From JAGSOU01 sp049974865 (GTDB taxonomy: Bacteria > Pseudomonadota > Alphaproteobacteria > Rhodobacterales > Rhodobacteraceae), in contig JBNGCX010000008.1 in assembly GCA_049974865.1 (NCBI GenBank), positions 1 to 64,000 on the forward strand: a stretch of 64,000 bases of DNA, in the 5' to 3' direction. Below, piece by piece: positions 18,041 to 25,062 of the stretch. The first letter of the stretch is position 1, and each line of letters opens with the position of its first letter. The position numbers and the translations under genes are program-made. The notes beneath the pieces were generated by a model, which saw nothing but the letters and a program-made list of their open reading frames with translations, was not told the origin of the DNA and did no database searches.

Positions 18041-18060
18041 GCCCGGCGTGAACGCCGGGC
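18041..18060. terminator. GC-rich hairpin between convergent arfB and DUF2238 genes
   Basis: GCCCGGCG-TGAA-CGCCGGGC forms a perfect 8-bp stem with a 4-base loop in the 115-base gap between two convergent genes. There is no long T tract; it could be a bidirectional terminator or a REP-like hairpin. Confidence 0.45.
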
Positions 18061-18094
18061 TTGGCTTCACTTTCAGAGGTGGCGCCGCATCCGC

Positions 18095-18733
18095 TCAACT
18101 GCCCGAGGGTGCGCGCTGCCCGAACAGCTTTACCATCCCCATGGCGACCGCGGCGCCGGCGCAGTTGAACACCAAATCCAGCGCGGTGTTGTAATAGCCG
18201 CCCACATTGGTCTCGGGCACCATCAGTACCGCCGAGAACTCGATCATCTCGTTCAGCGCGCCCAGCCCCATCGAGGCGAAGAGCGGGTAGAAGAGCGCGG
18301 TTGCCGAGCCCCGCGTGGCCGGGAAATGCCGCGTCATCAGGTGCCACAGCAGCCAGGCGGTGACGCCGAAGCCGTAGGCATGGACGACTTGGTCGTATTT
18401 CAGGATGAAATACTGGTCGGTCTCCACCACCCGGAACAGGTGCATGGAATAAAGCACCGAGTCCCCCACGGGCACGCCGCCCCCCGCCATATGCGCCAGG
18501 CCCCACAGGCTGAGCGCCCAGAGCATCCCCGCGGGGAACTCTGCCTTGCGCAGGTTCAGCCCCACCAGCGCGATCAGCACGGCCATGGTCAGGACATAGA
18601 CGATGAATTCGTAGTTGCCGATGGCAAGGAACCAGATGGTGAAGGCCCCCACATAGCCGAGGGTGAACAGCGCCACCGCGATTTCCGCGCGGGTGGGGGA
18701 GGTGTTGGCGGGTTTGGCGTCGGGGGTGCTCAT
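18095..18733 (-). CDS. DUF2238 (YjdF-like) membrane protein
   Basis: The 212-residue protein has about six hydrophobic segments. Between TM3 and TM6 it shows the family pattern QYFILKYDQVVHAYGFG, LGALNEMIEFSAV and NVGGYYNTALDLVFNCAGAA, in which the His, Glu and Asp residues lie at membrane borders. This matches DUF2238 proteins such as YjdF, whose function is unknown. Promoters must lie in the 240-base intergenic region upstream, which it shares divergently with the AT-rich insert. Confidence 0.75.
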   Translation of the reverse strand: MSTPDAKPANTSPTRAEIAVALFTLGYVGAFTIWFLAIGNYEFIVYVLTMAVLIALVGLNLRKAEFPAGMLWALSLWGLAHMAGGGVPVGDSVLYSMHLFRVVETDQYFILKYDQVVHAYGFGVTAWLLWHLMTRHFPATRGSATALFYPLFASMGLGALNEMIEFSAVLMVPETNVGGYYNTALDLVFNCAGAAVAMGMVKLFGQRAPSGS

Positions 18734-18973
18734 GATGGGCGATCATGGCCCTGGCGGGGCGGGCTGGCAAGATGGAGCGGGCGTCAAAGGAAGCCAGTGT
18801 GCGGAATGGTGAAGGCAATCGTGGGGACGGGCATGTAGGGTTCCTGCAGGGCGTTACGCTGCTAACCCATTGAAAGAATCTGATTTTTTGCAAGCGATTG
18901 TTTTTTAAAGAAGATTCTGTATCATTGCGAATCATATTGTGAAGTCTTCGCTCACTTATGGAGCCAATCAACT
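18734..18973. promoter_or_regulatory. AT-rich intergenic region, left edge of the protease island
   Basis: Base composition changes abruptly near 18865: the line from 18901 to 18960 is about one third G+C by hand count. A 7-bp inverted repeat, AGAATCT at 18875-18881 and AGATTCT at 18912-18918, lies in it with T- and A-runs between. No tRNA, transposase or clear attachment site is seen. GGAG at 18960-18963 is a plausible ribosome-binding site for the next small gene. Confidence 0.45.
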
Positions 18974-19147
18974 ATGACAGCCTTTGATTTTGCTGTGGCC
19001 ACTGCACTCGAGGCAACAAGACCCAAGACGTCTGGTCCATCCGTAAATGTGCATGTTGTTCGCTCCCAGCCCGTAGCAAGCCCGAATTACGAAAAAATGC
19101 GAAAGCAGATTCAAGGCACTGAAGCGAAACAAGCGGACGAAAAGTGA
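18974..19147 (+). CDS. 57-residue protein of unknown function, coupled to the protease gene
   Basis: An ATG at 18974, ten bases after GGAG, opens a 57-codon frame starting MTAFDFAVATALEATRPKTS and ending KQADEK. It has no signal peptide or membrane segment; the middle is Val- and His-containing and the C-terminus is charged, possibly helical. Its TGA at 19145-19147 overlaps the GTG start of the next gene (GTGA), the best argument that it is real and co-translated. No family is recognised. Codon use is much less GC-rich than in the flanking genes. Confidence 0.65.
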   Translation: MTAFDFAVATALEATRPKTSGPSVNVHVVRSQPVASPNYEKMRKQIQGTEAKQADEK

Positions 19148-20007
19148 CTTCAGGCGGCCAACACCTCGGGGACGCAGACGAACCATTTCCGCGTGGAAAA
19201 GGGCTTCCTAAACAGAGCCCACTTTTTTGGGTCCAGCAGAAAGACCGCTATCTTCGGCAACTGCTGATCCGAGATATCGAGGAACTCTCCGGTAGGCGGT
19301 TAATTGTCTATTTTGCGAACCGTTATCATCAGGACGCGGATATCAACATCGGTGACGTCTCCCATATGGCCGAACTCTTGGGAGACCTCGAAGGGGCGCC
19401 AACTGATCTCCTCTTGAACACGAATGGTGGGCAAACCGATGCTACCGAAGCGCTGGTTTCACTGATTCAGGCTACCACTAACGACCTCCGGTTGGTGGTG
19501 CCTCATTCCGCCAAGAGTAATGGCACGATGCTTTGCCTGGCGGCGACCGAGATTGTCATGGGGCCGCCATCCGAGCTTGGTCCAATTGATCCTTACCTCG
19601 GACCAACTCCTACGTCGATCTTGGCAGAAGAAACCGTCAAACAACAGAATTTTGCGCTCCACAAGCTCGCCCTTTATGCGATCGAACAGACAAAGAGCCT
19701 AGCCACGCGGCTTCTTTCGGAGGGAATGATGAAACATCGCCGCCCGGAAGAAATTGAAGATACCGTTGAAAAGCTCGCTTCCCGAAAAAGGTTCTTCTCT
19801 CACGGGTCCGCGATTGACCATCTCGAAGCGAAAAGTCTCGGACTGAATGTGCGATACTTGGAAATTGGCGACCCATATTGGGATAGAATATGGCTGCTAT
19901 ATTCCATGTACGCGAACGACATGATGAGGGATGGCCTTTTGAAGGTATTTGAAGGTAGGGCCCGTAGTATGTCGTTGTCGCCTCCACCTTCACCAACTGA
20001 CCCCTAA
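19144..20007 (+). CDS. Serine dehydrogenase proteinase (SDH/ClpP-crotonase fold) family protein
   Basis: The 287-residue protein matches the SDH-type serine proteinase family, relatives of SppA and ClpP. The core runs from RLIVYFANRY through DLLLNTNGGQTDATEAL (oxyanion strand) to VPHSAKSNGTMLCLAATEIVMGP, whose Ser in AKSNGT aligns with the nucleophile, and then SELGPIDPYL. A late FFSHGSAIDHLEAKSLGL segment also fits the family. There is no signal peptide, so it is predicted to be cytoplasmic. The GTG start overlaps the stop of the 57-residue protein. About half G+C, it stands out from its neighbours and looks acquired. Its stop overlaps the pncB stop by four bases. The substrate is unknown. 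Confidence 0.82.
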   Translation: MTSGGQHLGDADEPFPRGKGLPKQSPLFWVQQKDRYLRQLLIRDIEELSGRRLIVYFANRYHQDADINIGDVSHMAELLGDLEGAPTDLLLNTNGGQTDATEALVSLIQATTNDLRLVVPHSAKSNGTMLCLAATEIVMGPPSELGPIDPYLGPTPTSILAEETVKQQNFALHKLALYAIEQTKSLATRLLSEGMMKHRRPEEIEDTVEKLASRKRFFSHGSAIDHLEAKSLGLNVRYLEIGDPYWDRIWLLYSMYANDMMRDGLLKVFEGRARSMSLSPPPSPTDP

Positions 20008-21296
20008 ACCACCAGCTCCGTCGCCACCTGTTCCCCAACCCCGAACACGCGCTTGTAGCGTTCCACCTCGTCGGCCGGGCCGAGGGCCTTGTTGGGGTTG
20101 TCCGACAGCTTCACCGTGGGCCGGCCGTTGGCGGTGACCGCCTTGCAGACCAGCGAGAACGGCGCCAGCGCGTCGTCCGGGGTCAACCCGCGGAAGTCGT
20201 TGGTCAGCAGCGTGCCCCAGCCGAAGCTGGGCTTCACCCGGCCCGCGAATTGCTGGTGCAGCTCCACGATCTTGTCGGCGTCGAGGCTGTCGGAAAAGAT
20301 CACCAGCTTTTCGCGCGGGTCCTCGCCGCGCTCCTGCCACCAGCGGATGGCCATCTCGGCCCCCTCGGCCGGGTCACCGGAATCGATGCGGATGCCCGTC
20401 CAGCCCGCCAGCCAGTCGGGGGCGTTCTTCAGGAAACCTTCGGCGCCGTAGGTGTCGGGCAGGATGATGCGCAGGTTGCCGGAATGCTCTTCCTGCCAGT
20501 CGGCCAGCACCTCGTAGGGGGCCTGGGCGAGGTCCTCGTCGCTGTCGGCCAGCGCGGCGTGGATCATGGGCAGTTCGTGGGCGTTGGTGCCGATCGCCTC
20601 GACCTCGCGGCGCATGGCGATCAGGCAGTTGGAGGTGCCGGCGAATTTTTCGCCCAGACCCTCGATCATCGCCTGCACGCACCAGTCCTGCCAGAGGAAC
20701 GAATGGCGGCGGCGCGTGCCGAAATCGGCCACGCGGAGGTTTTCCAGCGGGCGCAGGCGCTCGATCTTTTCCCACAGCTTGGTCATGGCGCGGGCATAGA
20801 GGACCTGCAGCTCGAACTTGCCCATGTGCTGCAGCACGGCGCGGCCGCGCAGTTCCATCAGCACGGCGAGCGCCGGGATCTCCCACAGCATGACCTCGGG
20901 CCATCTGCCCTCGAAGGTCAGCTCGTACTGGCCGTCGCGCTTTTCCAGGTGGTAGGGCGGCAGTTGCAGGTTCTCGAACCATTCCACGAAATCGGGGCGG
21001 AACATCTGGCGCTGGCCGTAGAACATGTTGCCGCGCAGCCAGGTGCTTTCGCCGCGCGACAGCCGCAGGCCGCGGATGTGGTCGAGCTGTTCGCGCAGCT
21101 CGCCCTCGTCGATGAGCTCGGCCAGGCGGATCGCCTTGGTGCGGTTGATCAGCGAGAAGGTGACCTCGGTGTCGGGGCGGTTGCGGAACACCGACTGGCA
21201 CATCAGCAGCTTGTAGAAATCGGTGTCGATCAGCGACCGGACGATCGGGTCGATCTTCCAGTGGTGATTGTAGACGCGGGTGGCGATGTCGACCAT
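20004..21296 (-). CDS. pncB: Nicotinate phosphoribosyltransferase
   Basis: The 430-residue enzyme converts nicotinate and PRPP to nicotinate mononucleotide in the Preiss-Handler NAD salvage route. Diagnostic stretches are TDFYKLLMCQSVF near residue 27, FGTRRRHSFLWQDW in the middle (the region with the phosphorylated His of the family), and IRIDSGDPAEGAE and FSDSLDADKIVELH for PRPP/phosphate binding. It ends exactly against the AT-rich insert, with stop codons overlapping by four bases. pncA lies 214 bases upstream on the same strand, so the two salvage steps are linked. Confidence 0.95.
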   Translation of the reverse strand: MVDIATRVYNHHWKIDPIVRSLIDTDFYKLLMCQSVFRNRPDTEVTFSLINRTKAIRLAELIDEGELREQLDHIRGLRLSRGESTWLRGNMFYGQRQMFRPDFVEWFENLQLPPYHLEKRDGQYELTFEGRWPEVMLWEIPALAVLMELRGRAVLQHMGKFELQVLYARAMTKLWEKIERLRPLENLRVADFGTRRRHSFLWQDWCVQAMIEGLGEKFAGTSNCLIAMRREVEAIGTNAHELPMIHAALADSDEDLAQAPYEVLADWQEEHSGNLRIILPDTYGAEGFLKNAPDWLAGWTGIRIDSGDPAEGAEMAIRWWQERGEDPREKLVIFSDSLDADKIVELHQQFAGRVKPSFGWGTLLTNDFRGLTPDDALAPFSLVCKAVTANGRPTVKLSDNPNKALGPADEVERYKRVFGVGEQVATELVV

Positions 21297-21407
21297 GGCG
21301 GGCTCCGGGGTTGCGCCCGTCGGTTAGAGCAAAGGAGGGCGGGGGTGGGCAAGAGGGGAGGGGCCTTGATCTTGCCTCCCGCCCGGCGGCTATGCTTTGC
21401 AGTGCCC

Positions 21408-21425
21408 GCCCGCCCCGAGGCGGGC
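21408..21425. repeat. GC hairpin between pncA and pncB
   Basis: GCCCGCC-CCGA-GGCGGGC is a perfect 7-bp inverted repeat in the 214-base gap. It lacks a T tract on either side. It may act as a weak terminator or mRNA-stabilising hairpin after pncA; the rest of the gap holds no gene that I can support. Confidence 0.35.
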
Positions 21426-21510
21426 GCTTCCGCGCCCACCTCGGGCGGCGGCTGCCCTCCTTTTCGCCGAGCCGGCCGAGGATTGCATTCCGTCAACCGG
21501 GGCTGTGCCC

Positions 21511-22119
21511 CTACCGCTCCAGCACCACGTTGGCGTCCAGCATCGCCTCGCGCGCCTCTTCCAGCGACCCGTCGAGGTCGATGCCGCGGCAGGCATGTTC
21601 CAGCACCGTCACCTTGTAGCCCAGCTTGGCGGCATCCAGCGCGGTGTACTGCACGCAGAAATCGGTGGCGAGGCCGACGATGGTGACGGCGGTGATGCCG
21701 CGCTCGCGCAGGAAATCGTCGAGCCCTGTCTCGGTCTCGCGATCGTTCTCGAAAAAGGCGGAATAGCTGTCGATCTCGGGGCGGAAGCCCTTGCGCAGCA
21801 CGTGGTCTGCCTTGGCGGTGTCGAGATCGGGGTGGAACGCGGCCCCCTCGGTGTCCTGCACGCAGTGGTCGGGCCAGAGCACCTGCCCGCCATAGGGCAT
21901 GTCGATCACCTCGAAGGGTTTGCGGCCCGGGTGGTTGGAGGCGAAAGAGGAATGGTCGGCCGGGTGCCAGTCCTGGGTGAAGACGCGCAGGTGGAAGTCG
22001 TCGAGAAGCGCGTTGATCTCGGGCACGACCTCGTCCCCGCCGGGCACGGCCAGCGCACCGCCGGGGCAGAAATCGTTTTGCACGTCCACGACGATCAGGG
22101 CTTCGGTCTCGGGTCGCAT
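21511..22119 (-). CDS. pncA: Nicotinamidase
   Basis: The 202-residue isochorismatase-fold hydrolase converts nicotinamide to nicotinate, feeding PncB. The catalytic Asp is in VVDVQNDFCPGG (near residue 11), the metal site is TQDWHPADH, the Lys is in HVLRKGFRPEIDSYSAFFEN, and the nucleophilic Cys lies in VGLATDFCVQYTALDA with the preceding cis-peptide motif. GAGGAG precedes the ATG. It is divergent from the ribbon-helix-helix-like gene, and the operator-like palindrome at 22226-22243 lies between them. Confidence 0.95.
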   Translation of the reverse strand: MRPETEALIVVDVQNDFCPGGALAVPGGDEVVPEINALLDDFHLRVFTQDWHPADHSSFASNHPGRKPFEVIDMPYGGQVLWPDHCVQDTEGAAFHPDLDTAKADHVLRKGFRPEIDSYSAFFENDRETETGLDDFLRERGITAVTIVGLATDFCVQYTALDAAKLGYKVTVLEHACRGIDLDGSLEEAREAMLDANVVLER

Positions 22120-22225
22120 GGCGACTCTCCTCTTCCTTGATGCTTTCAGTGCTAAGCGCAGGCCCCCCTTGCGTCAATTCGGCGAGGTCTCCCGGCACGG
22201 GAAATTCGGCCTTCCGGGTGAAAAG

Positions 22226-22243
22226 TTGGTACCGTGATACCAA
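22226..22243. promoter_or_regulatory. Operator-like palindrome TTGGTA-N6-TACCAA
   Basis: A perfect 6-bp inverted repeat with a 6-base spacer lies 25 bases before the start of the small regulator-like gene and 106 bases before pncA on the other side. A TATACA -10-like hexamer follows at 22257-22262. It is best read as the operator of the adjacent ribbon-helix-helix-like protein, possibly autoregulatory. Confidence 0.55.
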
Positions 22244-22268
22244 GATAAGGTCCTGCTATACAGGCCGG

Positions 22269-22517
22269 ATGAAAAAGATCGAACGCGTACAAACCGGGCT
22301 GCGGCTGGAAAAGCGGCTGCTGAAGGTCCTGAAGGGGCTGGCCGAGCATCTGGAGATGCCGGTGGCCGAACTGGTCGAGGGCATGGCGCTGCATGCCTTC
22401 GAGGGGAAGGCGCCGTTTTCGGAGGACACGCTGCGGCGGATTGCGCAACTCCGGCGGGTCTATGATCTGGAACTGACGGCGGCCGACAGCCACAAGCTGA
22501 CCGAGGGCGGGGAATGA
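22269..22517 (+). CDS. Small ribbon-helix-helix-like protein
   Basis: The 82-residue protein begins MKKIERVQTGLRLEKRLLK, a basic beta-strand followed by two amphipathic helices (LLKVLKGLAEHL and MPVAELVEGMALHAFEG), the arrangement of ribbon-helix-helix DNA-binding proteins. The assignment is from this pattern only. The ATG at 22269 is chosen over longer in-frame extensions because a promoter-like TATACA and a palindrome lie directly upstream. Its TGA overlaps the next ATG (ATGA at 22514-22517). It may regulate itself, its partner or pncA. Confidence 0.6.
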   Translation: MKKIERVQTGLRLEKRLLKVLKGLAEHLEMPVAELVEGMALHAFEGKAPFSEDTLRRIAQLRRVYDLELTAADSHKLTEGGE

Positions 22518-22885
22518 CGCCAAGGGAAATCCTCCAGGGTCTGGACGACGGGTCCCTGGACCCAGACGGCTTTTCGCACCGCGACCATGTGCGGGCCGCG
22601 CACGAGGCCCTGCGCCAGGACGAGTTCTTTGCCGCGACCGCGCGTTTTGCCGCCGGGCTGCGCCGCCTGACCGTGCGCGCAGGCGTGCCCGAGAAATACA
22701 GCGCCACGATTACCTTTGCCTTCATGAGCCTCATCGCCGAGCGCATGGCGAAGGACCCCGGGCAGGATGCCGAGGCGTTCCTGGCGCAGAACCCCGATCT
22801 GCTGGGGGGCGGGGTGGTGGCGCGACACTACGCGCCGGGACGCCTGGCGACGCCGCTTTCGCGGCGCGTCGCCCTGATGCCCTAG
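22514..22885 (+). CDS. Conserved hypothetical protein, HRDHV motif
   Basis: The 123-residue protein is not recognised by name. It contains FSHRDHVRAAHEALRQ (residues 20-35), GLRRLTVRAGVPEKYSATITFAFMSLIAERM (about residues 48-78) and a QNPDLLGGGVVARHY segment. The paired His/Asp and the YSATIT motif look conserved and could form an active or binding site. There is no signal peptide or membrane segment. It is translationally coupled to the ribbon-helix-helix-like gene, so a shared function is likely. No function is proposed. Confidence 0.65.
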   Translation: MTPREILQGLDDGSLDPDGFSHRDHVRAAHEALRQDEFFAATARFAAGLRRLTVRAGVPEKYSATITFAFMSLIAERMAKDPGQDAEAFLAQNPDLLGGGVVARHYAPGRLATPLSRRVALMP

Positions 22886-22927
22886 GCCGCAGCCGGCGCC
22901 CTTGATCGCGCGTGGACAGAGGCGTAG

Positions 22928-23839
22928 ATGAGCGGCATGTATACCGTCGCCGCCCTTTATCACTTCACCCGTTTCGACGACCCCGCCGCGTTGCGCGGGC
23001 CGCTGCTGGAGCTGTGCCTGGAAAACGGCATCCGGGGCTCGCTGCTGCTGGCGCAGGAGGGGATCAACGGCACCATCGCCGGGTCCCGCGCGGGGCTGGA
23101 CGCCGTCTTGGCGCATATCCGGGCGCTGCCCGGCTGCGCAGATCTGGAGTGGAAGGAGAGCACCGCCTCGGAAGCGCCCTTCGCCCGGATGAAGGTGAAG
23201 CTGAAGCGCGAGATCGTGACCATGGGCCAGCCCGATGTCGATCCGCGCGCGCGGGTGGGCCATTACGTGGAGCCCGGGGACTGGAACGATCTGATCACCG
23301 CCGAGGATGTTGTGGTGATCGACACCCGCAACGACTACGAGATCGCCATCGGCACCTTCGAGGGGGCGATCGACCCGGAGACCGCCAGCTTCCGCGACTT
23401 CCCGGCCTGGTGGGAGGAAAACCGGCACCGCTTCCACAACAAGCGGGTGGCGATGTTCTGCACCGGCGGCATCCGCTGCGAGAAATCCACCAACTACCTG
23501 CTGGGGCAGGGGGTGGAGGATGTCTATCACCTCAAGGGCGGCATCCTGAAATACCTCGAGGAGGTGCCCGAGGCCGAGAGCCTGTGGCGCGGCGAATGCT
23601 TCGTCTTCGACGAGCGGGTCTCGGTCGGGCACGGGCTGGCCGAGGGGCCGCATGAGCTGTGCCGCGCCTGCCGCCGCCCGATCCGGCCCGAGGACAAGGC
23701 GCGCCCCGAGTTCGAGGAGGGCGTGCGCTGCCACCAATGCGTGGACGACTACAGCGACTCCGACCGCGCCCGGTTCCGCGAGCGCCAGCGCCAGATCGAA
23801 CTGGCCGAAAAGCGCGGCGAGCGGCACATGGCGGGATGA
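22928..23839 (+). CDS. trhO: tRNA uridine(34) hydroxylase, rhodanese-related
   Basis: The 303-residue protein is TrhO (YceA), which hydroxylates U34 of tRNAs to 5-hydroxyuridine using oxygen. The N-terminal acylphosphatase-like part (ALYHFTRFDDPAALRGPL, GSLLLAQEGINGTIAG) leads into a rhodanese domain with VVIDTRNDYEIAIGTF and the active-site loop MFCTGGIRCEKSTNYLL holding the key Cys. The C-terminus carries a Cys-rich patch (CRACRRPI, CHQCVDDY). AGAGG at 22918-22922 favours the ATG at 22928 over the in-frame ATG nine bases later. Confidence 0.93.
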   Translation: MSGMYTVAALYHFTRFDDPAALRGPLLELCLENGIRGSLLLAQEGINGTIAGSRAGLDAVLAHIRALPGCADLEWKESTASEAPFARMKVKLKREIVTMGQPDVDPRARVGHYVEPGDWNDLITAEDVVVIDTRNDYEIAIGTFEGAIDPETASFRDFPAWWEENRHRFHNKRVAMFCTGGIRCEKSTNYLLGQGVEDVYHLKGGILKYLEEVPEAESLWRGECFVFDERVSVGHGLAEGPHELCRACRRPIRPEDKARPEFEEGVRCHQCVDDYSDSDRARFRERQRQIELAEKRGERHMAG

Positions 23840-23907
23840 TCCCCGCAAGTTTCTGAACTCACGGCAAAATTCCTGACGGTTATCCGATAGCGGCGCCCGC
23901 GCGCGGG

Positions 23908-23941
23908 GCCGTCATCGCCTAGCCGCGGGCCGTTATTGCCT
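23908..23941 (+). repeat. 13-bp direct repeats, 21 bases apart, before the curlin gene
   Basis: GCCGTCATCGCCT at 23908 and GCCGTTATTGCCT at 23929 differ at two positions and are exactly 21 bases apart, two helical turns, each preceded by a CGCGGG block. They lie about 105-140 bases before the curlin ATG, where an activator could bind. No known site is recognised. Confidence 0.45.
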
Positions 23942-24045
23942 GTCGCGGGGCGGATGCGGCCTGCTGGTTTCATCGGCACCGCGTCGGGTGATGGCGCAGC
24001 CGGTGCAACGCGAAACGCAACCGACCACAGGAAAGAGAAAACACC

Positions 24046-24492
24046 ATGACCATCCCCTTTTCGCTGAAAAGCGCCGCCCTGTCCGCCCTGATGGCCGCGA
24101 CGCTGGCCGCCGGCCCCGCCCTTGCGGAAGAGAACAGCTTTCTGACCGTCACCCAGCTTGGCGCGCGCAACAGCATCGGCGTCGAGCAGGACGGCGCGCG
24201 GCACCGGGCCACCATCTACCAGCGCGGCGAGGACCATCTGGCCATGCTGACGCAGGACGGTAATCGCAACCGCACGGTCGTCGGGCAGAGCGGCAAGCAC
24301 CATGATGCCTTCACCGGCCAGCACGGGCGCGACAACATCGCGGGCATCGCCCAGTTCGGCAAGGGCCACAAGGCCGGGATCAAGCAGAAGGGCCGTCACA
24401 ACGCCGCCGCCGTGATCCAGGCCGGGGACGGCAAGACCGCCAACATCACCCAGCGTGGGCGCGGCAACGTGATCGTCGTGATCCAGAATTGA
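24046..24492 (+). CDS. Curlin repeat protein (CsgA/CsgB-like amyloid subunit)
   Basis: The 148-residue product has a signal peptide (ending GPALAEE) and then about ten and a half consecutive 11-residue units of the form xxQxGxxNxxx: TQLGARN, EQDGARH, YQRGEDH, TQDGNRN, GQSGKHH, GQHGRDN, AQFGKGH, KQKGRHN, IQAGDGK, TQRGRGN, ending IQN. This is the strand repeat of curli fibre subunits. Many positions are Lys, Arg or His, so the fibre would be basic. The next gene is a CsgH-type chaperone. No csgG, csgE or csgF is within the window, so the secretion genes must lie elsewhere if the fibre is exported. Confidence 0.85.
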   Translation: MTIPFSLKSAALSALMAATLAAGPALAEENSFLTVTQLGARNSIGVEQDGARHRATIYQRGEDHLAMLTQDGNRNRTVVGQSGKHHDAFTGQHGRDNIAGIAQFGKGHKAGIKQKGRHNAAAVIQAGDGKTANITQRGRGNVIVVIQN

Positions 24493-24504
24493 TCCACCCG
24501 CGCC

Positions 24505-24534
24505 GCGTGCGGCGGGCCAAACGCCGCCGCACGC
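24505..24534 (+). promoter_or_regulatory. 11-bp-stem hairpin between curlin gene and csgH
   Basis: GCGTGCGGCGG at 24505-24515 pairs perfectly with CCGCCGCACGC at 24524-24534 across an 8-base loop. There is no T tract, so it is more likely a processing or stability element that sets the ratio of fibre subunit to chaperone, or a partial terminator. Confidence 0.5.
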
Positions 24535-24556
24535 CCGAGGACCAAGGAGACTCGAG

Positions 24557-24961
24557 ATGACGCGTCCATTCCTCCGCTCCGCGCTCGCCCTTGCCCTGCC
24601 GCTGGCCCTGTCCGCGCTGGCGCTGGGCGGGACGCCAGGGCCGCTGGCCGCCGGCAATGACGACAGGCCGCTGCGCTGCGAGATTTCCGCCCGCCCCTCG
24701 CCCCTGGGCATCACGCTCGAGGCGCGGGCCTCGTCCGGGGCGCGGGCCGAGGGGACCTATAGCCTCGACGTCGCCCAGCTTGGGGCGGCGGGCCGTACGG
24801 TGATCCGCCAAGGCGGCGATTTCAGCCTGCGCGCGGGCGAGACCGGGGTGCTTGGCCGGGTGATGCTGGGGCATGACCCGTCGGACTATGCGGCGCGGAT
24901 GGTTCTTCGCGCCGGCGGCGCCGAGGTCACCTGCCGCGCACCCGGGGCGAACGATATCTGA
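24557..24961 (+). CDS. csgH: CsgH-like curli assembly chaperone
   Basis: The 134-residue exported protein (signal peptide up to about residue 32) has a mature domain of alternating beta-strands with two cysteines (LRCEISA near the start and EVTCRAPG near the end) that could form a disulfide. Size, position after a curlin gene and the GTYSLDVAQLG / FSLRAGETGVLGRV strands fit CsgH, an alphaproteobacterial periplasmic chaperone that blocks premature curli amyloid formation. The assignment rests on context as much as on sequence. AAGGAG precedes the ATG. Confidence 0.68.
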   Translation: MTRPFLRSALALALPLALSALALGGTPGPLAAGNDDRPLRCEISARPSPLGITLEARASSGARAEGTYSLDVAQLGAAGRTVIRQGGDFSLRAGETGVLGRVMLGHDPSDYAARMVLRAGGAEVTCRAPGANDI

Positions 24962-25062
24962 ACGCCCCGCCCAGCGCCCCGGCCGGGGCCGCGCCGCAAC
25001 ACTGTGACGCCTTTGCCGCGCCCGCCTTGTTCCGGGGCGGGCGAGGCTCTAAATGCGGAGGG

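Noticed and set aside
18734..20010. Prophage or integron origin of the AT-rich island
   Set aside because: No integrase, tRNA end, attachment repeat or recombinase is visible; only foreign composition supports transfer.
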